From: Porphyra umbilicalis
Lineage: Eukaryota; Rhodophyta; Bangiophyceae; Bangiales; Bangiaceae
DNA: 64,000 bases
Direction: 5' to 3'
Assembly (NCBI GenBank): GCA_002049455.2
Contig: KV918782.1
Span: forward strand, 372,001 to 436,000
Positions 20,761 through 32,162 of this stretch are shown here, in pieces; position 1 is the first letter of the stretch, and each line of letters starts with the position of its first letter. A program made the translations under genes and the position numbers. The notes beneath the pieces are model-generated. The model saw only the letters and a list, made by a program, of their open reading frames with translations, was not told the origin of the DNA and ran no database searches.

Positions 20761-22129
20761 ACCCCTCGTAATGACCTCTGTGGAGCGTTTTTCTTGTCAA
20801 AAACTCGTTAAAACATGTATGCATTCACATCCGGGCATTTTGCACCGACTTTTTGGAAGCATCAGAAGCGTCTCTGAGAATGCCTCCTGTGGTGTAGAGC
20901 ACCATGGTGTGAATGCCCGGATGCCAACGTATGCATTTGCTCAACAAGTGCGTACGAGCTCTCCCTCCTTCCCAACGAGGTGGTCACGAGAATTCTGCAC
21001 GCTGCATTAGGAGACCGTTCTCGAGGCGTGCGTATCAAGTCGCGTACGGGGCATCGAGGTGCTGCGCAAGTGCCGGTTTTTGAACTTAGCTTCTTCGTGC
21101 GTGCGAGTTGACGATAGTTATTGCCATCCACCTGATCGACATGTGACCTTCAGTGAACAGCGATGGAGAATGGTTGCGGTATTGCGATTGCCCATCTCAC
21201 CAAGTTCTTCGAGGAGTGCCAAAGAACTGTGCATCCCGTGCGGAAAAAGCGGCTCACGGACGCGCCCCATCCCGGGGTGATGCGACACGATCCGCATCAC
21301 TCAGCGGATCCGTCGACTGAGCGCTGGTTGCCCGCTGCTGCGCCTGCCCGCCGCATCGCCGCCTCCTCCGCGGGCACCCTCGACACTGGCCACCTCCCAC
21401 GCGGCCACAGTACCCCCGCCGCCGCCCCGCTCCCTCCCTTGACGCTTGTCACCCGCCCTTCGCCCCCCTCGTATGCTCCACCCCCCCCTTCGCCCTCTGC
21501 TACCACCGCCAACGTCGCCGTGACAGTCCGCCTCACTTGGCGTCGTCGGAAAGCGGCGAGATACGCGGGTGGGACTCGTCACCTCAACGCCCAAGGGCCC
21601 TACCTAACTACCGTCGAAACCCTGCCCAGCACCACCGCGGGGTTGCCCCCGCCGTCACCCTGCCCACCGCCACCACCTCCGGGCTCCCCCCGCCGTGTAC
21701 GGCCTACTAGCACCACCACGGGGCTGACCCCGCCATCTCCCTGCCCGCCGCCACCACCGCAGGGCCCCCTTGCTGTATCCTTTCGACAAACACTGCGGGG
21801 CTGCCCCCGCCGTCAGCCCGCCGCGGACGGTAACCGCCAGCTCTCGCAGTAGCTGCTTCCACGAGAACTGACAGAAGCATTGGTGGGACGGGTTGGGGGA
21901 GCAGGGTGTCCTTTTGCGTATTTCTTGTCGTAATCGGGTCTGCTCGTATTGAACAAGGCACCCGTTTAGCGCATCAAGTCGCACTTGGAAGCATTTGAAC
22001 GGACTTCATAACGCTCGTAATGACGTCCTAATCATGTCGCCAACACGCCTGAACGAGTTTTTTGGACGGGACACGAGCAAACACTCTTAGCGTGCGAGGA
22101 AACACCCATTTTCAACGAGCGTTTACGAG
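20647..22129. repeat. Segment bounded by a 25-bp inverted repeat
   Basis: The 25 bases at 20647-20671 (core TAAACGCTCGTTGAAAA) recur inverted at 22105-22129 with one mismatch. Related CTCG-rich words lie nearby at both sides. The interior includes an imperfect inverted pair around 20815-20840 and 20908-20937 (core CATCCGGGCATT) and a C-rich stretch at 21400-21850. No transposase and no target duplication were identified. Confidence 0.5.
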
Positions 22130-24813
22130 GAATGCGAGGGAAAAACGGGCTCTTGGTGATGCGTTCGTCCCGTACCAGTGGAGCCTGTGCTGCTGGCAGT
22201 TTCGCGCCTATATCACTGAATGAACGTCTCGTTTTCGTCTGGCACCTTGGTTGAACCACGTACGCGTTGTAGGTAGAAAAAACAACCGAGACATGCCGAC
22301 AACGTGTTCATCGGTGGAGAACGACCTCCTACAGCTGGCTCTGATGGACAAAGAGCCATGGCCGGCCTCTAGCCCTCTCTAGAAGCATGCATAAGGCTGT
22401 TGGAGTCGTCATGTCAATGAGAATACCTTCCATTGACATGAGCGAAGCCGGCAAAGCGGGTCCTGATGCCCATCCGGCGTCCGCTCGTTGTCCGGAGGGT
22501 GGGAGCCACCTGTCGGCCAGCAGAGCTGGGTGTGGCAGCTCTTTAGGATGCAGGGGTCATTTGGAAGACAACCAGGGTAGGGGGAGGTCTAGTTTCTTTG
22601 TGGTTCAGTTTTTATGGGACCATCCCCGGTGGGCATGCGGGACCCGACGGGGCCAGTTCCCCCCCATAAAACAGACATGTCTTTGGGTTGCTACCAGGAC
22701 TTATGCACGTAGGCACTCTCATAGAGTCATAGTAGCCCAGCTGAGGTAGTCGGTCTGCCCAGCCTCTGGCTTTTGCGTGTGCAGTGGGCAGGTACCGAAG
22801 AATGGCGTTTGGCTGTCTTTGAAGCCACAAAGGACCAACCTCCGGGCAAGCGGCCGCCTCCCCACTGGATCTCGTGTATTTAACAGGCTCCAACTGGACC
22901 AAGGAAGAGTTTCAGGTGGGTGGCGTCGCTGGCTGATGCCTGGGGGGCATCGACGGTGGGCGCAACAAGAGGGCACCAGGGTATTCCGGGCATCGAGAGC
23001 GAGCCACCGCCACTGTGGTGTGGCTGGGCATCAAAGCATAAAAAATACATAGACAGAAAGCTCTTCGTATGAGGTTTTTGTTGGTATGCGGGGGGGGGTG
23101 TGGTTTTGCCTGTTTCATAGGCAAAGGCTGGACGAGGTGCTCGTAGCCCGGCTGTGTCGCCCGTATTGGAATGCGATTTCCTGACCAAAATTGCGATAAT
23201 CCAACGGCGTCTCCTTGGCCAGCAGGCAGACAGGGCACCGTGGGGAGGTAGCGGCTTATCCGGCCGCTGTGAACTTGGACGGGCGAGAAAAGTAGAAAGG
23301 AGGCGTTTGTACACCCAGCGACCTACGTTTCCGTTCCCAGGACCCTTCAAAGCACCAGAAACGACTCTCTCTGAAAAAGTTGTGCTTTGGTCGAGTTCGT
23401 CCCAGACATGCCGTATGCTCTTCCTTCTTGGACCAGATGGCAGCGTGTAACCCGGCGATGACTAGACCATACCGTCTCCCACAAAAGTTGAACATAATGG
23501 GTAAATGGTGCTTTAGGAGGTGTGCAGTGTTTTTTTTTTTGCAAGAAAAGATGCAAAACTGTTATAGGCAACAAGTGAAGCGCAGGGTCCCAACCCACTG
23601 GATTGAACAGTGTCAGAGAAAATACATGATCCACTGGTTTGGACAGTGTCAGTCTCGATCTGCCGAGTACACTGGATTTGAAACACTGTCAGAGGGAGTC
23701 CATTCACACTGCTTGGTGGAGCCGTCTCCAGTCTCCTCTGCCTCCGTGCCCCCTCAGCTCGCTCCCGGGACGGCTGCGACTGCCGTCGTCAGTGCCTTTT
23801 CTGTCGTTTACACTATGTCTGAAACACTATCAGAAGAGGCCATCTCCCCCCTACCCCCGTTCCCCGTCTCTGCCCCACCGGCACCGATCCTCTTTCGCTC
23901 ACGACCACGCTGACTCTCGAGTCCGCCGCCCCCCTCCCCATAAATACTGCTTTCCCAAACCGCCTCTGCCTTCCCTCCCCGCTGCTGCCTCCCCCCCATC
24001 CCCCAACCATTTCCGCCGCCCCACCCATATTCGACGGCCGCGGACCACCCACCCCAACACCGACCGCCGCCACCCGCCAACCGCCACCGACGGCCCGCCC
24101 CCCTGCCGACGGCACACGCGCCGGCATCGCTGCCTCCGACCGCCGGTGAGTGCGGCGGCTAGCGACTGGGGCGGCGGCGACGGCTGGGGCGGCGCCAGCA
24201 GGGGGGGTGGCGGCCAGCAGCGGTGGCGGCGCCTGCGGCGGGAGCCGCAGCCAGAGGCGGGAGCAGTGGCAGCAGCGGGGGTGGCGGCCAGCGTGCCGTG
24301 TCGTCGCCGCCAGCCACGGCAGCCCAAGGCACCCCGGCAGGGCGTGCCTGTCAGGACTGGCCATCCTATTCCAGGGGGAGTGGGGGGGGTGGCATGGGGA
24401 GGTCGCGACAGCGAGGGGGGCGGTCCGCGGCAAACCGCCAGGCAGCCTCGGCAGTGACGGGGTGGCGTCACGGCGGCGGGGGCTCGACGCGGTAGCGCGG
24501 CCGGGCGGCGGGGGTTGGACGCGGCGCGCTGGTGCGGGCGCAGGTGGTGGAATGTCGTCAGCGCCAAGGCATTGGGCATGCAGACTTGGCCGTCGCTAAC
24601 GCCGCCGCCACCCGCGATCCAACGCAACGTGGCCCCACCCGAGGCGTGGCTGTCAGCAATCGCCATCCTAAACGATCCCCCATACCTGTATCCAGATAAG
24701 AATGTAGGGTGCGCACCGTACACTTCTATCGTCCTTTAGAAATGTAGGCTGCCATTACCGGTGCTCCGGCGGCAGGGTTGCATGGGTGGGATCCACCGAT
24801 CACATGGTTTGAT
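22130..24813. other. No recognisable gene; small repeats
   Basis: AT-richer DNA to about 23850, then GC-rich to 24600. It holds a perfect hairpin at 22409-22441 (stem TCATGTCAATG / CATTGACATGA, loop 11) and the short direct repeats at 23596-23694. ORFs around 24.0-24.5 kb overlap on both strands and look compositional. Confidence 0.45.
23596..23694 (+). repeat. Three direct repeats of a CACTGG...CAGTGTCAG motif
   Basis: Copies start at 23596, 23632 and 23670, spaced 36 and 38 bp. Each is CACTGG(A/T)TT followed by an A/CA(G/C)TGTCAG element. A weaker fourth copy (AAACACTATCAGA) lies near 23820. Function unknown. Confidence 0.6.
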
Positions 24814-27800
24814 CACTGAAAGCGCGTTCGCGAAAACACCCTGGACTTGCGAAACGACAAAACCGTTTTCACACGACGAAAGATTGACAAGAGCGTCACG
24901 TGCATCTTCTGAGGGTGCTCTGACAAGAGGCAACGCTGCTCAGACGCAATGCCACCTACACCTACGCCACTGTCTCGCCACACCAAAACAGCTTCCTTGT
25001 CTTTTTTCCATCCCTTTCTCACCAACACCACAGGGCGGCCACCACGGGAGCCCCGTACAATCGCCCTTGCGCAGTCCCCGCCACGCGGACCACGCGAGTG
25101 GACGGCGGACCAGCGGGGCGACCGCGGGGGGCTTCGACCCCCCCCCCACCCCGTCTCCACGCGCTCCCACGTCCTTTGCGCAAGAAGGAAGCCCCGCATC
25201 CCCCTCGTCGCTTCAACGCGCAGAGCGTTCTGGGGCGTCGCGCTCATGCGGACGGGGGGCCGTCAGGCGGAGTCCCGCCCTCGGCACGCAATACGCGTGC
25301 GCATAGCGTTTCCCAGGAGTCGGGAGCCAGTGTTGGCTCTCGTCACGCTTGTCGTCGCGACTCGCGTCGTAGGGATGAGGAGGAGGTGTAGCGGGGTTCA
25401 CTGTTGAGTGACTTGCTCGGCTGACCACGGCGGGAGAGGGTGTGCCGGAGCGGCGCTGACGACCCTCTGTGGGGTGCATACGATGTGTACGACCTGGACA
25501 CACCGTAAAAGTACAGGTTGGCGGCCGCACATGGGCCGACGCCGGTACAAATACTTTCGCGCGGCGTGTCAGCGGCCAAGACACAGCCAAAGCACGCGTA
25601 TGCGCACGTGCGGGCGCAATGCATGAGAGCTTTCCGGAATGCGATGGTCCCGCCTCCTCCCTGACATCCATGCGCACCCCCAGAACACATGCAGTGCCAC
25701 ACGTGGGTGCTCTATCAACAGCACCACCACGCGTACTCGTACGAAGCACCAACCGTGCTGACCGCGGCGTATCGGCCGTATGCAAGGATCAACGGGTGTC
25801 CCTCGGCGCTCGAGTCGTCTCCGGGGGGTCCAACAAGTCCACCGCACCCGCCAGTAGGGGGTAGTAGCACGGCGAACAGCGGCAGCGTGGGGGCGCAGCC
25901 AAGGACGGATCAAGGCACCCCCCCCCCCTCCCAGAGGGCGTGAGGGGCGGTTTTGAGAAAATGCAACTAAAACCACCCCACACATCCATATATCAGTGAG
26001 TCATTTTCAGTAGCCCTGTTTACCCCAATTCCGCTTCTTTCGCGCCCCACGCCGGCCGACATGCAGCGCCTACACGCATTTATGGCGCGCGAACGGGAGC
26101 GAACTAGCACGTGTGCGCGCTGCGGTCGACGCTTTGGATGGTGCGGATGATTGTCCAACCGTTTGCTGTCCCAAAACCTCCGCCACCGTCGACCCAACCC
26201 GCGGCCACCGCATTCACCCCCACGCAATGGCAAAACGTGAGCGTAAAAATCGTGCAGCCGACCATCCTCACCCTCACGTGCGGCGCTAAGCATTCTTGTT
26301 CGTCCGTCGAAGCGGGGGAAGCCGCAACACCCGCACTCCCGATGCCTTCTGCCCGCCGCTGCGCTGTTAGACTCCTTCTGTCTTTTCTGGATCGCGATAG
26401 TGATCACCGAGATCGTAGACAGCCCCGGAAAGCGCCAGTTTAGGGCCGTATGATATGAAATTTGATCATGCCACGTGAGATTGTTTTCTACAAGGAGCTG
26501 AATCTGCAGCTGCCAGTGGCACGCCAGGAATTTTTGGGGAGAAGCAGCGGGTCCTCCCAAATTGGTGAGAAAAAGGGGGGCGGTAGCCCCTCCCCTCATT
26601 TCTGACGCATGAATGTCCGACGACATACCCCATTCAGCCGAGCCATCGGCTGTACTGGGCACAATGGCTAATATCGCCTGTGTGCACCCTCACGTGAATG
26701 ATGACTTGCAAAGATTGAGCACTTCTTCGGATGGTTGCGTGAGAGGCGGGAGCGGGGGTGGGTTCGCCTCCCCATCGGGACGGCCTGCGTGCGTGCGTCT
26801 GCGTCTGGGGCGCACTGGCGCTTGCGACGTGGGCGGCCGCATCGGCCGGAGGCGTCGTTAGGCCGCGCCTGGCAAGTGCAGCCGCGGCGGGGGCTGTGAG
26901 TGGCTTGTCGTTCATGGCAGCATGATGCTGCACTCCTATATGCACGCCAACAGCTCTTTCATGGCCGTCGGCGGATGGCAGGTCCGCGGCGGTCTTTCGC
27001 AGTTGAAGGTGCTACCGAGGCGCGGGCGGGAAGCGGCGCACCGCTGACGGTAGGGGGGGGAAAGAGCGGCGCGGCGGGGAAGCGTGGCGTGGCGGGGTGC
27101 GGGGTAGGGAGACTTGAGAAGGGGTGGGGGGGGGGGGTTCCCGCGCGTGGCAGTTGTCATCAGTGCACTTTTCTCATTGCGGCCCGATGGTCGAAACGGC
27201 CGCGCCCCCCTCGCGGGCGCGCAGGCGGGTGAGCGAGCCGCTGTGCCATGTTCTGTCGCTGACAAGCAACGGCGGGCGGTGGGGAGCCCCCGCGTCGCCT
27301 TCCTAGCCGCCCGCCGTTATTTTCTGTTGCCATCCGCGCGGCCTCTGCCTCGAGGGGAGCGGAAGAGTGTGGCAGGCGGGGACGATGGCCTGATGTGATG
27401 GGCGGGTGGCGACGCCGCTGCCCGGCGTGGCTGGCGGCGCGACCGCAGCCGACGTCTTCGGCAGAGCGAAAGGAGTTGGGGTTGCAGCGAGCCAACAGGG
27501 CCGGAATGCGCTGTGTTTGTAAGGCAAAGGGGCGCTCCTGGACGGGATCGTTCGAATCATTGCTTTTGTATGATAACACAAAAAAACATATGATGTTTTT
27601 TGTTTACATTCCTTCGGACCAACGTTTTGAGGTGGCACGCGCCAAAGCTGTTCGCTGCGCTTGCGCCTACTTTAATTCAGACTGTTAGCGAAGCTTCTAG
27701 TAGGGATCAATTCGTGTTCTCAACGCTCAGGAAGCCACGTTGCATGGAATGGATGGCCCTAGTCGGTTTGATGGTCACCCTCTAGGCCATTTCATTGGAT

Positions 27801-29151
27801 TCTCCCATCTGCACGCCCAATCAAAATCATCCACGTTTCAGCATTCTTGGCTCACAATCGCTCTGGTCCCAGATGGATTCCACATGCAAGCGATTACAGA
27901 TTCCGTCAAAAGCGTTTACAGTTTCCTTCGGGAAACCCCCACTGTACAGTATATACTCCACAACAGGGTCCAGAAATGGTCAGCAACGCGCCTCTTTGCG
28001 GCAGTGACAGCACTGCCTCTCCGCTCTCTTCCGTCGTCTCGCCATATCGCCATCTCACCCCTCCGTCGGGCCTTTCACACCACCACTCCATCGTCGTCAC
28101 CGCACCGCCATGCTCTCTGCTCGACGCGCGCGCCGCATTCACTCCTTCTTTGGGCTTGCGCTCCGCATCCGCCCCTTTTCTTTCCCCCGCTCCTCCCCCT
28201 TTCTTTTCGCCCGCGCGCTGCATCTGCCCCTTTCTTTGCCCCCCCCCCTTCCCTCATCCGCACGCCAGGTGCGGTAGGACGACACTACCGCGCGGTGGGT
28301 GGAAGCGGCGGCCACTGCCGCTGACGCTGTTGCCGCCGCGCCTGCCGCCGACTTATGGTTGAGCAGTGGACGACCGTGCGCACGACGCGCGCCTGGACAC
28401 GGCAGCGAGTGGCGCCCGCCGCCGCGGCGCCTGCGGCCGCGGCGGTCGCGGCCGCGGCGACGGCGGCGGCGTGGCGCCCCTGCTATTTTCTCGCTCCACC
28501 TCGCCGCCGGCCCCCCCGTGCCATCGACGGCTTCTTCCCCCCCCTTCCCCATCTGTGTCCCCACATACCCCCCCTCCCCATTCACCGCGTCGCGGCCGCG
28601 CACGTGCGCATCGCGCAGCTCGGCCTCGAGTCTCGCTGCGGCAAGCGACGACCGCCCAGCCAACGTCGGCCGGTGGTTGCCCGGGTGGTGGTGGCCGTGC
28701 CTCGGTGGCAGCCGCCGCCCGGCACGGCGGTGGTGACAGCTGCTTACCCTCCGGTGGGTGCGACAAGAGGCCGTCGCGGCCATCACCTACCCCCCCTCGG
28801 ACGAAGACAAAGCGCTGGTAGCCGAGGAGCGTGCGGTCGGCCGCTACCCACCTCTCGGCGGGTACCCTTCCGACGGCAGCGGCTGCCGCTCGTGCGGGCC
28901 GCCGTAGACGCCGCGGCGGAGGTGGGCGGAGCGCCCTCTGCGCCAGCAAGCGGTGGTCACGTCGGCGACCGCCATCACCGCCGCCATGGCCGCCTTCCTC
29001 GTCTAATGTTTTCTGATCTCCCGCTCGTACGTGCGCTCCCATGGGCGCCGGTCGTGAACCGGTGCTCGCATTCCCAACACATCTTTCGTCGTATGAAAAC
29101 AGTTGTATTATTTTGCAAGTCCGTGGTGTTTTCGCGAGCGCGCTTTTAGAG
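24814..29151. mobile_element. 4.3-kb element with ~75-bp inverted termini starting CACTG
   Basis: Left terminus CACTGAAAGCGCGTTCGCGA at 24814, continuing through GACTTGCGAAA and a TTTTCACACGACGAAAGAT block to about 24890. The same order runs inverted from about 29085 to 29151, where the outermost bases are degenerate (CTCTAAAAGCGCG). CACTR termini are typical of EnSpm/CACTA transposons, and Transib-type ends are also CAC-rich; class assignment is inference. No transposase was recognised inside, and the flanking triplets (gat, caa) do not match. A 231-codon minus ORF at 25967-26662 is unassigned. The GC-rich part at 28.1-29.0 kb shares sequence with 7.0-7.5 and 40.3-40.6 kb. Confidence 0.6.
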
Positions 29152-29714
29152 CAAACCTAGCAATGTCAAAGGACTATCCTTAGAATCTCAATTAGGCTTG
29201 CGACGTGGCGCCCCCTCACAGGCCCCCTATTGTTGGCTCCTAAAGAAGGCGATATGCGCAATAGAGTTACTCCTGAGAGGGTTACTTCTTCATCGATAGT
29301 CCTCTTTGTTGGTGGGCAGCTGGTCCTACGCATGCAAGTACAACCTCCCCCGTGGCGTTTCCCAATCGTCGACGGCCTCCAGCACACGCGTCTACTGCGA
29401 GTGGTGACCCCAATGAGCGCCTAACATCGTCGCCGCCGCAGCCCCTTGATCGATGTGCGTCGATGCCCACGAACAAGCGCGGCTGTGCGTCTCACCGCGC
29501 GGAAAGGCGCGCCTCGCCCCCGCCCCCCCCGCCGCCTCCCCACCCTCTACCGCCCCCCCCTCCACCTCCCCCTCCCCCTCCTCCGCCCCCCGAGCAGCCG
29601 CCACCAACGGCTCCACCGCCACCTGCATAGCTGTGAGAGGCCGTGGACGTACCGCCCATCGCACCCCGCCTGGCGTGCCCCCCCCCCCTGCTGCTTGCGG
29701 ATTGCGGTGGTATA
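29152..29714. other. Spacer between two transposons
   Basis: No gene seen. A C-rich tract at about 29515-29600 encodes only low-complexity proline in any frame. Confidence 0.5.
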
Positions 29715-30245
29715 CAGTCTTTCTCCATTGCTGTCCCCCCCTTTTGGTGATCGTCTCGTCACGGGAGGGCCCAGATCTCTAGCCGAGCGCGTCGCTTGCC
29801 GCTCCAGATTGCTAGTTAATCGGGCGAACAAGCACCTGTCGATCGCATGCGCTTTGAGATCGTCGGAGTTCCTCCAGATACAAATCTCTCCTTGAATGGA
29901 TTTTCGCACGCTCGAACCATGTAGTGGCTCTTTCAAGTGTACAGCCCCGGATCGTCTTGGCTCTCTGCGCCGTGAGCGGTCGCGCTTGGCAGGACGACGG
30001 CTTGGTGCGCGCGCCCCCACCCCGCGCTCCTCGATTTAAGCACGACAGCCCCTCTTGTCTTCACACGTGCAGCTCGCGTGCCTCCCTCGCAACGCGTGGA
30101 TTCAAGTAATGCGGGTCGGATCGCTGGCTCTTTGCGGTTGTCGTGGGGGCCTGCCACCTCCGTACCGCCGTTCCCCTTCCTCCCTCAACTCCGCCTCCCC
30201 ACCAACCGCCGCCATCTTTGCCGGCCGACGAGGGATTCTCCTGTA

Positions 30246-30643
30246 TTGCTGATCCCCGAATTTTGTCCTGGTGGACAGAGACTGACTTGCGGACCGACTC
30301 TCTCCATCAATCAGATGCGCCCCGGGGACTGACTTGGTGCTCCTGATAGCTTACATGTGCCCATACAGCCTGGAAATCAGCATCAGCTCCCCGTTTTTCT
30401 GCACTTCTGGCAAGGAGACAGTAGAAAATCTCAAGATCTCTCGTCGGCAGCTTGCTCCGTGCCAAAAAAATCGGATCAAGCGGCAACCAACAGTGAGTTC
30501 TGCTGGATGCAAGGTCCTGGCACCGAATGCGGGCTTTCTATTGGCTTTGATGCCCTCTTACTGTCGGTTTAGATCAATAGAGTGCTGTTATTCACAGTCT
30601 GTCTCTGTCTCTGTCCCGCAGCACAAAATTCGGGGATCAGCAA
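30246..30643 (+). mobile_element. 398-bp MITE, copy A
   Basis: Terminal inverted repeat TTGCTGATCCCCGAATTTTG at 30246 and its complement at the other end. TA precedes the left end (30244-30245); the right flank is AA, presumably a mutated TA. It is non-coding, with the same length as copy B and opposite orientation. TA targets point to Tc1/mariner or pogo mobilisation. Confidence 0.85.
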
Positions 30644-31169
30644 AACGTTGTTGTGATTTGGTGTTCCTTTTTTCCCGCACCCATGTGCCCCCCTGTTGGT
30701 ACGTACACTCCCTGTCCCACACAAGGGGACCTAAGCACTCCATGTCACGCCATAGCCACCTATGTGGTACCGATGCATCCTCCGCGGGTTGTCAGTGCGA
30801 ATGTCTGGTGGGGCGGATGGAGGTCAGTAGGATGCCAGGGTCCACGTGCCCACGAGTGATCACCCGGAGTGATGCACAACAGGGTGACGGGCGGATGCTC
30901 GTGGGTGAATGGACTTGGACCCTTTCTGACCGACATTTGCCCTCTGGCTCTTGGTTCTTTGTTCACTTGCTGTCTGAGGGTCTATGCGTGCGCTTGAATA
31001 GGATAACGCGACACGGCAAGCTTCTTGCTCGGACGACAACGTTGTCAAAGCGGGTCATGGGGCACGCGGGTGTAGCAGACGGACGGATGGAAGGGGGGGG
31101 GGGGAGGCGGGTGAGAGACGCCCAACTCGAGCAGGGAGAATAGGGTGCCTATGCACAAGTAGGCTGATA

Positions 31170-31567
31170 TTGCTAGTCCCCGAAATTTGTCCTGGGGGAC
31201 AGAGACAGAGACTGGCTGTGAATGACAGCACTCTATTGGTCTAAACCGATAGTAAGAGGGCATCGAAGCCAATAGAAAGCCCTCATTCGGTGCCAGGACC
31301 TTGCATCCAGCAGAACTCACTGTTGTTGCCGCTTGATCCGATTTTTTTGGCACGGAGCAAGCTGCCAACGCGAGATCTTGAGATTTTCTACTGTCTCCTT
31401 GCCAGAAAGGCAGGAAAAAAGAGGAGCTGATGTTAAATTCCATGCTGTATGGGCACATGTAAGCTATCAGGAGCACCAAGTCAGTCCCCGGGGCGCATCT
31501 GATTGGTGGAGAGAGTCGGTCCGCAAGTCAGTCTCTGTCCACGAGGACAAAATTCGGGGATCAGTAA
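31170..31567 (-). mobile_element. 398-bp MITE, copy B
   Basis: Inverted relative of copy A, 398 bp, flanked by TA on both sides (31168-31169 and 31568-31569). Its ends differ slightly (TTGCTAGTCCCC on one side). Copies A and B lie 526 bp apart and would form a long stem if transcribed together. Confidence 0.88.
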
Positions 31568-32162
31568 TACAGAAGTGCAGAAGCGTGTACATGTAGCTGC
31601 GCGGCGCATACAGGACACGTGTCTGCATAATGTGCGGATGTGCTCGTACGCCCCGATGAGTCTCGTTGGACAAACCGAGAGTGGCGGTGGATACGTGTGC
31701 TCGTGGCAGTGGAGCACTAGTGTTGACTTCTGCGCGCCGGCAGTCGGTGGTGGTGATCTGGGGGAAACTGTTTCTGGTTTCGGTTGTCAGGGCCAATTAC
31801 AGCTTCCCTTCTTGTTCAATACCGTTTTCTGTTCTTGTTTCGTGCGAGCAGACGGGCAGGGAGTGCTCTGAGTCCATCTATCAGGCATCAAGCAAGAGCA
31901 TTTTCTTGCCTACACACCAGAACCTGGCGGTCCATCCTGGCCGTGCGGCCGCGGACCAAAACTGTTTCTCGGAGATGACTTACAAAGCCGCGTGCCTCGG
32001 TTTTTGGTCCCTTCCGTACAGATCCCGCCCCACCAGCCATGTTCTATTTCATTTTGTCGTCGACATTTATTCATCACCTTCATCCCCGGACAAGTCGTCT
32101 GACGACATGATGATCATATTCACCGTGTCAACAATAGCCTCCTCCGCATCCTCTGCGTCCAA

